Source of the DNA: a virus
Length of the DNA: 29,868 nt
IMG/VR virus record: IMGVR_UViG_3300018080_000455
Location: 1 to 29,868 of that record
Direction: 5' to 3' (one strand)
Below the pieces are notes generated by a model that did not search any database, was not told the origin of the DNA, and saw only the letters and a list, made by a program, of their open reading frames with translations. Position 1 is the stretch's first letter. Each line of letters starts with the position of its first letter. This document shows, piece by piece, positions 14,458 to 22,630 of this stretch. Made by a program: the position numbers and the translations under genes.

Positions 14458-14551
14458 ACTACATCCTCTCTAAGTAATGATTAAAATCTCACGCTAATAA
14501 TTATACTATAAAGGTGGTATTGCTTGATAATTATAAATTAAGGGAAGTATT

Positions 14552-15403
14552 ATGGCTTTAGGATCACTTCTAGGGGGCGCTATAGCGGCTTTTGGTGTTG
14601 GTAAGGTTGGAGGTTGGCTTTATGATAAGGTTTTTGGTGGAGGAAGAAGAGGTAGAAGGGGAAGAGGTAGAAGTGGAGGCCGTGGGGGAGGTCCTAACGT
14701 AACACAGGTATCTAGATATGATCCTGCAATGGAAAGGATGTTAAATCAAAGGCTTCCTCAAATATTAGAAGAGCTTATGGCTGAGCCTGAAGCATTTCCA
14801 GAATTACAAGAAACTATGCAAAAGCAGCATGAAGTTTTTGGACCTCAAGCAGAAACACCAGGTATGCCTCCAGAGGCAGATCTTTCTACGCTTGATTTCG
14901 GCCCAATAGCTGCGCAAGCTCAGCAGAGATTTCAAAGGGAAACGATCCCAACGCTAGCAGAAAGATTTACTTCTATTACCGGTGGTGGACAAAGAAGCGG
15001 CGCATTTGAAAGACAAAAAGCTAAAGCGGCAGAGGGCTTGGATACTGGTTTAGCTGCTCTTCAAGCGCAATTGCAACCTCAATACGATTTGCAGAGGGCC
15101 CAATATGGCTTGCAGCGCGGACAACTAGCAGGTCAACTGGGGCAGCTTGGACTTCAATCTCGAGGCCAAAAGCTAAGAGAGGGGCAGTTTGCTCTACAGC
15201 ACTCACTGGCAGAGCGAGCTCCTGCAGCACAGAGAACTGCAATGTTGGCTGGATTGTTGACTGGTGGCGTAGCCTCTCCATATCATCAGGTTGTACAACC
15301 TCAAGCTCCTTCATTCATGCAGTCTATGGCTCCTGGATTAGGGCAGGCTGGAATGCAATTGGGAACTCAATGGTTAGGTCAAAAGTTAGGACTGTTTAGC
15401 TAA
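14552..15403 (+). CDS. probable ejection (internal virion) protein with RGG-like segment
   Basis: Residues 1-25 of this 283-residue protein are a hydrophobic glycine-rich helix (MALGSLLGGAIAAFGVGKVGGWLYD). Residues 30-47 are a glycine/arginine tract (GGGRRGRRGRGRSGGRGGG). The rest is helical and rich in Q, A and L, with QRFQRETIPTLAERFT, SGAFERQKAKAAEGLDTGLAALQAQL and several QYxLQRxQ repeats. Membrane-active N terminus, nucleic-acid-like basic tract and amphipathic repeats are the pattern of phage proteins injected with DNA. A 94-base leader follows the divergent 13912 gene, with a TATACTATAA box near 14503-14512. Confidence 0.65.
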   Translation: MALGSLLGGAIAAFGVGKVGGWLYDKVFGGGRRGRRGRGRSGGRGGGPNVTQVSRYDPAMERMLNQRLPQILEELMAEPEAFPELQETMQKQHEVFGPQAETPGMPPEADLSTLDFGPIAAQAQQRFQRETIPTLAERFTSITGGGQRSGAFERQKAKAAEGLDTGLAALQAQLQPQYDLQRAQYGLQRGQLAGQLGQLGLQSRGQKLREGQFALQHSLAERAPAAQRTAMLAGLLTGGVASPYHQVVQPQAPSFMQSMAPGLGQAGMQLGTQWLGQKLGLFS

Positions 15404-15416
15404 TAAAGGAAAAGAA

Positions 15417-16883
15417 ATGGCTTTAATACAACTGCCTCAGCAGCAAACGTTTGGCTCCGCATTAGGAGCTGGCATGGGAAGCGGCCTAGCCGGCGGAATC
15501 TCAAGCCTTATAGATATGAAACTGAAGCGCTTACAAGACGAACAAAAGGTTAAATCGTTAGAAGAGTCACTCAAGCCACTTGTCTCACCTGAGAAAGCGG
15601 CTCTTTATGCGCAATTAGGTAAGGACGATCCTAAGGTTTTGGGTGCCTTATTGCAGCAAGATTTTGATGCTCCAGGTCGTCAGGCTTATCAACAAGCTAG
15701 GTTTGGACAGGAGGGCCTTCCAGGTATTGCCGAACCAGAACAAACTCAAGCTCCTATGCAACCAGCGCAACCTCAACTTGAGCAACCTGTTCCACCTGAG
15801 CAGCTAGCTCAACAAGCAGTTGCGCCTGCAGAACCTGCAGGAGTAGCTCCAGCACCACAAAAACCTCGAGTTATTCCAAAGAAACCGGCACAAAAGTTTA
15901 CTATGGCAGATAAGCTTCGTCGTGAGATAGCTCAAATGAAGACAGCGCTTCCTAATGTGGGTGCTAAATATTTTGACAGGCTTGCTAACGAAATATCAAA
16001 CAAAGAAGCTATGTTAACAAAATTAGTGGTTAATGAGCAGCGTGAGAAGAACGCAGAGCGTAGGTTTGAGAGGCAACAGGACCTAGCGCAACAAAAACAC
16101 GATCTACAGAAAGAAAAGCACATGGCCAATCTTTCTGCTCAAGACAGAAAAGAAAAGCGCTTAGAGCAAGAGAAAATAGACAAGAAGAACGAACCTGCTC
16201 TTGATAAAATTAGAAGTAAAGCTGAAGCAGCGCTTATGGATAAGGCGCGGTTTGCAGAGATGGAGGAAATTAATAATGAGGGCGACTTGGGAAGTAACGC
16301 GTTCAATATTTTTGTAGACGCTCTAGAACACGGTTTGTTTGGACTTGGTGTTAACTTGACCAGCCTGCAGACAGCGGACGCTCAAGCTATGAAGAAATTA
16401 AGTAAAGATTTTATCAAGAACGTTAAAGAAACGCTTGGTACTAGTAGAATTACTCAGGCTGAAGTTCAGCTGTATCTTTCAACTATACCTAACTTAATGC
16501 AAAGCCCCGAAGGGAGAGCTCGAGTTATCAAAACAAATCAGCTCATGAACGAGATTCCTATTATAAAAAACAGAATAGCTAACGACATGATAGAGAAGAA
16601 TAACGGTGAAATACCTAAGAACTTTAAGGGTAAACTATTTCAAAATATGGAGCCATACTTGAAAAAGCTTGAAAGTCAGATTAAGGGTGTTAATGATGAG
16701 GTCAAGAAGAATATGGCCGTTCAGAAGAAAGAGAAGGTTGGACTAGGAAAAGATCTAGAAAAAGCCTTTGATCAGATAGCAACTCCCGGACAGAAAGAAG
16801 CTCCACAAGGGAAAGCACCAGAGACGCTTCTAGGCTTAGAAAACGCAAGACCATTTTTAAAGCATATATTTCCCTGGGTCTAG
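15417..16883 (+). CDS. probable ejection (internal virion) protein, coiled coil
   Basis: This 488-residue protein has a glycine-rich hydrophobic N terminus (FGSALGAGMGSGLAGGISSLIDM). A proline/glutamine-rich linker follows (about residues 100-160, many PxQ and PAEP units), then a long basic-acidic coiled coil (about 200-290, NEQREKNAERRFERQQDLAQQKHDLQKEKH). The C-terminal helical domain (about 290-430) includes FNIFVDALEHGLFGLG and IKNVKETLGTSRITQAEVQLYLSTIPNLMQSPEGR. It follows the 14552 gene by 13 bases. Paired glycine-rich and coiled-coil proteins after the nozzle gene are typical of DNA-ejection sets. Its last four bases overlap the opposing RHH gene. Confidence 0.65.
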   Translation: MALIQLPQQQTFGSALGAGMGSGLAGGISSLIDMKLKRLQDEQKVKSLEESLKPLVSPEKAALYAQLGKDDPKVLGALLQQDFDAPGRQAYQQARFGQEGLPGIAEPEQTQAPMQPAQPQLEQPVPPEQLAQQAVAPAEPAGVAPAPQKPRVIPKKPAQKFTMADKLRREIAQMKTALPNVGAKYFDRLANEISNKEAMLTKLVVNEQREKNAERRFERQQDLAQQKHDLQKEKHMANLSAQDRKEKRLEQEKIDKKNEPALDKIRSKAEAALMDKARFAEMEEINNEGDLGSNAFNIFVDALEHGLFGLGVNLTSLQTADAQAMKKLSKDFIKNVKETLGTSRITQAEVQLYLSTIPNLMQSPEGRARVIKTNQLMNEIPIIKNRIANDMIEKNNGEIPKNFKGKLFQNMEPYLKKLESQIKGVNDEVKKNMAVQKKEKVGLGKDLEKAFDQIATPGQKEAPQGKAPETLLGLENARPFLKHIFPWV

Positions 16884-17035
16884 TTTGATCCACGCTCAAG
16901 CAATAACTTAGCATATAAAGCGCGTAGTACCCATTTCGTTATGGTAATATTACGCGCTTTTGCATAACATCTTATTTCATCATGAATTTTAGTTGGCACG
17001 TCCATAGACAGGCGCCTTCTTCCTTTTCTCGCCAT
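16880..17035 (-). CDS. ribbon-helix-helix (Arc/CopG-like) regulator
   Basis: This 51-residue protein, MARKGRRRLSMDVPTKIHDEI and onward, has the RHH layout: a beta strand (RRLSMDVPT), helix 1 (KIHDEIRCYAKARN), a turn, and helix 2 (ITKWVLRALYAKLLLER). Such dimers bind palindromic operators with the strand. The start at 17035 has AAGGAG six bases upstream; a longer frame to 17095 lacks a site. It converges on the 15417 gene and shares a CTAG overlap at both stops. Palindrome TGTGTACACA lies 50 bases upstream (17085-17094). It may control itself or the fibre operon at 17181. Confidence 0.85.
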   Translation of the reverse strand: MARKGRRRLSMDVPTKIHDEIRCYAKARNITITKWVLRALYAKLLLERGSN

Positions 17036-17084
17036 GAGATGCTCCTTACGCTCTTTTTCTTTAATTAAAGCATTTTTAGATTTC

Positions 17085-17094
17085 TGTGTACACA
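17085..17094. promoter_or_regulatory. TGTGTACACA palindrome, candidate RHH operator
   Basis: This perfect 10-base palindrome lies between the divergently read RHH gene and the fibre gene. RHH proteins bind such short symmetric sites. A TTGATTGATA motif at 17111-17120 is shared with 5571-5580, upstream of the divergent 5264/5664 pair. Confidence 0.35.
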
Positions 17095-17180
17095 AAAGTT
17101 TTTCAATTCATTGATTGATAGCGTTAGAAGCGATGTAATGTTGTCGATATGAAAATTAACCTACGTATAGGAGATTGAGT

Positions 17181-18218
17181 ATGCCTAGGAATCAAAAACG
17201 TAACTTAGTTTACGGTATGGGAGACAATCTTTTAGAGTTGCCTCCAATCCCTATTATTTCTCAAAGAGCACCAAATACACGCGATAAGCGTGAGATTGGT
17301 TCAATATGGATAGACCAACCAAACGATGATATTTATATATTAACGTCCATAGTTGCTAATGCTGCCTCATGGATAGGTGCAGGTGGTGGAGCTGGCTCGT
17401 TTACGAACATAACAGCTTCTGGAAATATAACCGCTGGTGGAACAATTACTTCTACTGGTGCTATTACCGCGGGCGACAGCCTTACAATGTCTTCTGGAAC
17501 TTGCACAATAACGGCTGACGATGACGTCGCACAGGCAATTTACCTGCATACCGACGCCGGCACAACCGAGACTATAGAAATTTATGCAGACCAAGGAACT
17601 GATCCTGCTTCTATTTACGTCCACTCAGATGACGGTGGTGTAACAGTCGAATCTGCTTTTGCTTCTGCAGATGCTATCAATATTTTAGCTTCTGATGCGG
17701 CAGGCGGAATTGATATGGATTGGGGAACAGGTGGTTTTTCTGCTGTTGGAGTTAACGGTGCCTTTACCTTAGAAACAGGCACTGGGACGATCAGTCTTGG
17801 CGCTGATACAGCTGCTAAAAATATAATTTTAGGAAACGCTACTGGTGCCACAGATCTTCTATTACAAGCGGGTACGGCTGGTATAACTCTTTCAGCTGCG
17901 GGTATTGTAGATATGGTTCCAGCAACTGATAGTCAAGCTGCTACAACTGTAACTATTAACGCTAACGTTGGATCGGGTACTTTCACCGGTGATACTACGG
18001 CGGCAGGTGGGTCAGTAACGTTGACTGTAACTAATAGCGTTTGTACTGTTGCGTCTTCAGTTTTTTGTTCCGTTTCTACACTGGGAACTAACGATGCGCA
18101 ACTAACAATCCAAAGAGTTGAGCCAAAAGCGGGATCTTTCGAGGTAACATGTAAGAACAATGGTGCTGCTGCTGTGAACGGTGACATCATACTCACTTTC
18201 TGGATAATTGCCGCTTAA
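17181..18218 (+). CDS. tail fibre-type protein, Gly/Thr-rich
   Basis: The N-terminal module of this 345-residue protein (IPIISQRAPNTRDKREIGSIWIDQPNDDIYILTSIVANAASWIGAGGG) corresponds to that of the 22949 and 24376 fibres (YNIGTIWLDRSGG ... ATWIQIGSG). The middle is a beta-repeat region with NITASGNITAGGTITSTGAITAGD-like units and repeated G-T-I-S patterns. The C-terminal domain (TTVTINANVGSGTFTGDTTAAGG ... GDIILTFWIIAA) is a compact beta sandwich. ATG 17181 is chosen because AGGAG is seven bases upstream; the frame extends two codons further. It is the first fibre gene and ends at a strong terminator. Confidence 0.75.
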   Translation: MPRNQKRNLVYGMGDNLLELPPIPIISQRAPNTRDKREIGSIWIDQPNDDIYILTSIVANAASWIGAGGGAGSFTNITASGNITAGGTITSTGAITAGDSLTMSSGTCTITADDDVAQAIYLHTDAGTTETIEIYADQGTDPASIYVHSDDGGVTVESAFASADAINILASDAAGGIDMDWGTGGFSAVGVNGAFTLETGTGTISLGADTAAKNIILGNATGATDLLLQAGTAGITLSAAGIVDMVPATDSQAATTVTINANVGSGTFTGDTTAAGGSVTLTVTNSVCTVASSVFCSVSTLGTNDAQLTIQRVEPKAGSFEVTCKNNGAAAVNGDIILTFWIIAA

Positions 18219-18242
18219 TCTCATCTTTAAATATCTGTTGTG

Positions 18243-18271
18243 TGCCCCGTCTATATTGATGGGGCATTTTT
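18243..18271 (+). terminator. intrinsic terminator after first fibre gene
   Basis: TGCCCCGTC and GATGGGGCA form a nine-pair stem (one G:T) with loop TATATT, followed by five T. A CTACAGTTC box with TATTAT follows at 18282-18302, resembling the promoter before the capsid gene. Confidence 0.9.
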
Positions 18272-18359
18272 GCATGGATTGCTACAGTTCGACTTGATAT
18301 TATATGAACGAAGTAACTTTTTAATCTAATAGAGGGATTAAATCCCGCAAAGGAGAACC

Positions 18360-18587
18360 ATGGAACAAATAGGAATGTTGAAATTCGTTATTGAAAAAAA
18401 CGAGCGCAACTATGAATTCACAATGCCATTTGGTGCGCCTTACGGTGAAGCTTACGATGCGTGCCATGAAATGCTTGGAAAAATTGTTGAAATGTCTAAA
18501 GAAGCTCAAGAAAGAGCGACTCGAGAAGTTGAAATAAAGACAGACGACGACAAGCAGCCTAGCGCAAAGGAAGTTCAGAGTAACTAA
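18360..18587 (+). CDS. small unknown phage protein
   Basis: This 75-residue protein has a beta-hairpin-like N terminus (MLKFVIEKNERNYEFTMPFGAPYGEAYDA), a helix (CHEMLGKIVEMSKEAQERATREVEI) and an acidic tail. AAGGAG precedes the ATG. It belongs to a run of four short-spaced genes downstream of a probable new promoter. No family is recognised. Its position in the fibre cassette suggests fibre assembly, but this is weak inference. Confidence 0.7.
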   Translation: MEQIGMLKFVIEKNERNYEFTMPFGAPYGEAYDACHEMLGKIVEMSKEAQERATREVEIKTDDDKQPSAKEVQSN

Positions 18588-18607
18588 TTAAATTCAAAGG
18601 GGAATGT

Positions 18608-18808
18608 ATGTCAGTGTGGAGTATTGTTCTTATCGTTGGGTCTATCGTTGTAGGTGTAAGTTCTACTATTGTGTTTAAATTGAAGCAAGACAATAAGATA
18701 GAAGAGTTAGCTGAAGCAGTAATAGAAAGGGAGACAGGAATTGACATTGACTTAAGTCCTGGCTCAGAAGAGAAGAAAGAAGCTGAAAAAGAAAACAAAA
18801 AGGAATAG
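18608..18808 (+). CDS. small single-span membrane protein
   Basis: Residues 3-24 of this 66-residue protein form one hydrophobic span (VWSIVLIVGSIVVGVSSTIVF), followed by a lysine anchor and a strongly charged helix (IEELAEAVIERETGIDIDL, EEKKEAEKENKKE). The layout (short outside end, long acidic/basic tail) is compatible with a holin- or spanin-like lysis accessory, but also with structural membrane peptides. No lysin is seen nearby. The site AAGGGG precedes ATG. Confidence 0.65.
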   Translation: MSVWSIVLIVGSIVVGVSSTIVFKLKQDNKIEELAEAVIERETGIDIDLSPGSEEKKEAEKENKKE

Positions 18809-18810
18809 GA

Positions 18811-19149
18811 ATGCCTGCACAAGCAATTCGTTTAGTTCCTGAGCCGGCTAGAACGCTGGCTCATGGATCGATTGGTGCCACCTATATGGGGATTGGCACC
18901 GCATTTGATCATCCAATAAGAATTTTAGTAATTCAAAATATAACTGACGCCACACTGATGTTCTCCTTTGATGGTATAAGCGACCATTTGCCTCTTCCTC
19001 GAGAGGGTTTTTTACTTCTTGATATAACAGCAAATAAATCGATAGAGCATGGTTTTTATGTACCAGAAGGAGCTCGTATATACGTGAAGCAAATTAGCGC
19101 TCCTACTCAGGGTGCCGTATATGTAACTGCATTTCATGGTGCCGATTAG
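18811..19149 (+). CDS. small beta-rich structural protein
   Basis: This 112-residue protein alternates hydrophobic strands and turns without charged helices: IRLVPEPARTLAHGSIGATYMGIG, RILVIQNITDATLMFSFDGISDHLPLP, LLLDITANKS, GFYVPEGARIYVKQIS, GAVYVTAFHG. This is a jelly-roll-like pattern common in small phage virion or fibre-hub proteins. It starts two bases after the previous stop and ends nine bases before the large fibre, within the same operon. The function is inferred from pattern and position only. Confidence 0.65.
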   Translation: MPAQAIRLVPEPARTLAHGSIGATYMGIGTAFDHPIRILVIQNITDATLMFSFDGISDHLPLPREGFLLLDITANKSIEHGFYVPEGARIYVKQISAPTQGAVYVTAFHGAD

Positions 19150-19158
19150 GAGATAACT

Positions 19159-21273
19159 ATGTCACAGTTAGGAAAATTTATAAACGCAGGGTCCATCGGT
19201 GCTGTCGGAACCATAACTGGTGACGTAGGTGGTGCAGTTGGACCAGACGGCGTAGCCAATATAAACATTGTTGGTTCTGGACCAATCCTAGTCACAGGTA
19301 ATCCAGGGGCCTTTACTTTAACTATTTCTATATCAGATGCGACGACCTCGGCTGTTGGCGTGGTAGAACTGGCGACTAACGCTGAGACCATAGCCGGAGC
19401 TGATACAACACGCGCAATTGTACCTAGTGGTTTAACCGCTAAGCTTGGAGTTCAGACTACCAATGGGATACCCTATGGCGCTGGAACGGCTTCTGCATTT
19501 GGTTGGACTGGAGCTGGGACCGATGGACAATTGGTAATAGCTGCAACAGCGGGTGTACCGGCATTCGCCTCACTGACCTCATCTGGAGGATTTATAACTT
19601 TCACCCCAGGAGCGAATTCCCTCGATCTTAATGTTGCTGGTTCTGTAGCTGTTTCATTTGACGGGGATGTTGGTACTGCTACTCCTGCACTTGGAGTTTT
19701 AAATATAGTCGGTGGTACGGGAATAAGTACATCGGGAGCGGGATCTACTATTACGATCACAAACGATAACATTGTTGATCAGGACCAGATTATCTATTTT
19801 GGCAAGCATGGTAATGATGGCAACGATGGGTTTACCATAGAGAAGGCAAAGCTAACCATTGGCGCAGCAATTACAGCAGCCTCAGCACTAACTCCGGGTG
19901 CAGCAAATAGAATAGCCGTTGTAGGATTTGATGACGGTATATATACAGAAAATATTACGCTTCCTCAATATGTTGATTTAAATGCACCAAATATAACAAT
20001 AACTGGCTCAATAGTTGCAAACGATGACACCTGTATTAATATAGGATTTTTGAATGTTGCTACTGGAGTAATTGGTGTTTCAAAAACAACCGGAACCGGT
20101 TATTGTAACGCTAGCATTAAAACTATTGTTTGCACAGGGACAGGCGTTGGCGCTCTTGCAACAGCAGGATTTATAAATATTATATGGAAACAAATATTTG
20201 TTGAAAACGGAATAGGCTTTGGAGATTTATCAACAGCCGTGTCTCATATGCACCTTACGGGTGGCGATATATATATAACTGGAAGTGGTGTTGGAGTTGG
20301 AAGAATAAATGCTGGTTCAATAGTTGGTCGTGTCGATCATATAGTTGATATAGACGCTGGAGTTGGTACTGCAATTGCAATCATAAGTGGAACTGTTGAT
20401 ATTAATGTATCACTAATTGACACAGACACTGCTTATAATATAGCCGGCGCATCATCTATCCTGCGCTTATTCTGCAATGAGATAATTGGAACAAGAACTG
20501 TTACGGGTGGCGCAACTTCAAAGGTATGGGTACCGCCCACTGAAATGCTCGATGGAGAGCTCGTTATCGGATCAACTGGTGTCGACCCTGTGGTCTCTAC
20601 ATTGACCGCGGGAACCAATATAAATATAACGAACGGCGCTGGAAGTATTACAGTCAACTCGAGCTCAGAATTTACAGATGATGTATTTAGAATTTTGGAT
20701 GATGGCGACAATACAAAAGAGTTAGCGTTTGAATGTTCCCCAATAACAACTTCTACAGTAAGAACGTGGACTGTAGATGATCGAGATATAGATTTTGATG
20801 AGGTTGCTACTACCTATACAACAGACTCAGGAAATGCGACAGCCAGTGGAGGAACTATAACCTTTGCGGGAGGCACAAATGTGACTACCTCAGGCTCTGG
20901 TTCAACTGTCACGATCAATGCATCTGGTGGAGGTGGTGGTGGAATAACTTGGAGTGAAGTTACTGGAACATCTCAGGCAGCATCTGTAGACAATGGTTAT
21001 ATAACTAATAATGCAGGACTAGTTACAGTGACGCTTCCAGATACAGCAGCGCTAGGCTCAGTTATAAGAATTTGTGGTAAAGGCGCAGGTGGTTGGAAGG
21101 TTGGCCAGAATGCTGGCGAAAGCATTATATGGGATGAAGACAGTTCGACTACAACTGGAACAGGCGGCTCTCTAGCGTCAACAGACGATTACGACGCGGT
21201 TGAGTTATTATGTACTACAGCTGATACCACATGGACAGTGATTAGTTCCAAAGGGAATATAACGATTGTTTAG
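19159..21273 (+). CDS. large multi-domain tail fibre / spike
   Basis: This 704-residue protein has recognisable modules in order. Residues 61-95 form a fibre repeat (SAVGVVELATNAETIAGADTTRAIVPSGL, the ATxxxGVVxLAT...TRAxxPxGL type). A glycine/threonine repeat module runs to about 205 (GTATPALGVLNIVGGTGISTSGAGSTITI). Residues 206 to about 440 are a right-handed beta-helix opening (KHGNDGNDGFTIEKAKLTIGAAI ... GIYTENITL), pectate-lyase-like. A second repeat module follows. Residues 595-704 are a C-terminal beta domain (WSEVTGTSQAASVDNGYITNNAG, GSVIRICGKGAGGWKVGQ). It is probably the receptor-binding spike or fibre. No catalytic residues can be assigned by eye. Confidence 0.8.
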   Translation: MSQLGKFINAGSIGAVGTITGDVGGAVGPDGVANINIVGSGPILVTGNPGAFTLTISISDATTSAVGVVELATNAETIAGADTTRAIVPSGLTAKLGVQTTNGIPYGAGTASAFGWTGAGTDGQLVIAATAGVPAFASLTSSGGFITFTPGANSLDLNVAGSVAVSFDGDVGTATPALGVLNIVGGTGISTSGAGSTITITNDNIVDQDQIIYFGKHGNDGNDGFTIEKAKLTIGAAITAASALTPGAANRIAVVGFDDGIYTENITLPQYVDLNAPNITITGSIVANDDTCINIGFLNVATGVIGVSKTTGTGYCNASIKTIVCTGTGVGALATAGFINIIWKQIFVENGIGFGDLSTAVSHMHLTGGDIYITGSGVGVGRINAGSIVGRVDHIVDIDAGVGTAIAIISGTVDINVSLIDTDTAYNIAGASSILRLFCNEIIGTRTVTGGATSKVWVPPTEMLDGELVIGSTGVDPVVSTLTAGTNINITNGAGSITVNSSSEFTDDVFRILDDGDNTKELAFECSPITTSTVRTWTVDDRDIDFDEVATTYTTDSGNATASGGTITFAGGTNVTTSGSGSTVTINASGGGGGGITWSEVTGTSQAASVDNGYITNNAGLVTVTLPDTAALGSVIRICGKGAGGWKVGQNAGESIIWDEDSSTTTGTGGSLASTDDYDAVELLCTTADTTWTVISSKGNITIV

Positions 21274-21281
21274 GAGATAGT

Positions 21282-21944
21282 ATGGCGACAAAAAATAGTA
21301 TTAATAATAAGACTCAAGACTTAACCATTGATCCCGGGAGCTCAGGTGATGCATTTACACAATATTCCATCAATGGAACCTCAGAATTTCGTATTGGTGT
21401 GGATGATGATGCTGGCGATAGTTTTAAGATTTCTCAGGGCTCGGCCTTAGGCACCAATGATTGCCTAGTGATTACCGCCGCTGGAGAAGTTACAATGCCA
21501 CTTACACCAGCATTTTTAGCAGTTGTAACATCGCAAAAATCAGGAGTAACAGGTGACAACACGGTGTACGGGTTGACCTATGATTCTGAAATCTTTGACC
21601 AGAATAACGATTTCAATGGTAGCACAACGTTTACGGCCCCGATCACAGGCCGGTATATGTTCGAATTTGGCCTAACCGTTGAAGGTGTAGTAAGTGGGCA
21701 TACGGGCGGCTTTGTTAGGCTGCAAACAAGCAATAGAAATTATATTAATAACCAGTTCAGTTGGGCTGCTATGGATAATGCGAGCACCCAGGTTGCTACT
21801 TCGTTTTCTATTATGGCTGACATGGACGCGTCAGATACCGCTTTTTTAGATATCCAAGTTGGTAACTCGACCAAATCCATAGATATCATAACAAACGGCG
21901 CTACAGACCCATATAATTGGTTCTCAGGTAGCTTGCAATGTTAG
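21282..21944 (+). CDS. C1q-like fibre protein A
   Basis: Residues 1-75 of this 220-residue protein form an N-terminal module with STDxGSSGDxFTQYSINGTxEFxIGVDD pattern (here IDPGSSGDAFTQYSINGTSEF). Residues about 77-220 form a C1q/TNF-like jelly-roll head (AFLAVVTSQKSGVTGDNTVYGLTYDSEIFDQNNDF, FTAPITGRYMFEFGLTV, DASDTAFLDIQVGNS, WFSGSLQC). C1q heads trimerise, and phages use them as receptor-binding tips. It is a tandem paralogue of the next gene, nine bases downstream. Loop sequences differ far more than the framework. Confidence 0.75.
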   Translation: MATKNSINNKTQDLTIDPGSSGDAFTQYSINGTSEFRIGVDDDAGDSFKISQGSALGTNDCLVITAAGEVTMPLTPAFLAVVTSQKSGVTGDNTVYGLTYDSEIFDQNNDFNGSTTFTAPITGRYMFEFGLTVEGVVSGHTGGFVRLQTSNRNYINNQFSWAAMDNASTQVATSFSIMADMDASDTAFLDIQVGNSTKSIDIITNGATDPYNWFSGSLQC

Positions 21945-21953
21945 GGGTAGATT

Positions 21954-22616
21954 ATGGCAACGAAAAATAGCATAAATAATGCAACGGAGTTCTTGGTCAC
22001 TGACCCAGGAAGCTCGGGTGATTCATTTACCCAATATAGTATTAATGGAACAGCTGAGTTTATCATAGGTGTCGACGATACAGATGACGACGCTTTTAAG
22101 GTCTCCCAAGGTGGAACTCTTGGCACCAATGATTGCCTAACAATTACCGCTGAAGGCGAGGTTAGGTATCCCCTAACACCCGCTGTAGCAGCAGCTATTA
22201 GCAACAATAGCAATGTAACGGGAGACTCTACGGAATATACGCTGAACTGGGCTAATGAGATATTTGATCAGGGTGGTGACTTATCTGGAACTACGTTCAC
22301 AGCCCCCATAGGGGGCCGGTACCGCATAAGATTTGGAGTATTGTTTGGTGGTGTTACCTCTAGTCATACTGATGGTTTTTTAAAAATAATCACTTCCAAT
22401 AGAACATATAGATCGTGGATGCTGAATTATGGTATCGCAAGGGTTGGTGGAACTTCTGGCCAGGTTAATGTTGGGAGTGTTAATGTTCTTGCGGATCTTG
22501 ATGCGTCAGATACGGTGACTTGTACCGTAACGGTTTCGAATTCAACAAAAGTTGTAGATGTTATAGGCGCTATAACAGACCCACGGGGTGGGTTTTTTTG
22601 CGCCTTAGTTTGTTAA
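21954..22616 (+). CDS. C1q-like fibre protein B
   Basis: It has 220 residues, the same length as protein A. The N-terminal module is strongly alike (MATKNSINN, DPGSSGDSFTQYSINGTAEFIIGVDD, LGTNDCLTITAEGEV). The C1q-like head (TPAVAAAISNNSNVTGDSTEYTLNWANEIFDQGG, FTAPIGGRYRIRFGVLFGGV, LDASDTVTCTVTVSNSTKVVDVIG) is diverged. The last codons (TDPRGGFFCALVC) contain an intrinsic terminator. Gene duplication with divergence of the exposed head is inferred. Confidence 0.75.
   Translation: MATKNSINNATEFLVTDPGSSGDSFTQYSINGTAEFIIGVDDTDDDAFKVSQGGTLGTNDCLTITAEGEVRYPLTPAVAAAISNNSNVTGDSTEYTLNWANEIFDQGGDLSGTTFTAPIGGRYRIRFGVLFGGVTSSHTDGFLKIITSNRTYRSWMLNYGIARVGGTSGQVNVGSVNVLADLDASDTVTCTVTVSNSTKVVDVIGAITDPRGGFFCALVC
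22579..22599 (+). terminator. intrinsic terminator nested in 3' coding end of fibre B
   Basis: ACCCAC (22579-22584), loop GGG, GTGGGT (22588-22593), then six more T: a compact textbook terminator. It lies 17-37 bases before the TAA at 22614, so the final residues of the protein are encoded by the hairpin. Read-through is needed to express the next three genes. Confidence 0.75.
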
Positions 22617-22630
22617 AGAAAGGAACAGAA

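Noticed and set aside
18608-18808. Holin assignment for the small membrane protein
   Set aside because: A single span with a charged tail is not enough, and no endolysin gene is nearby.
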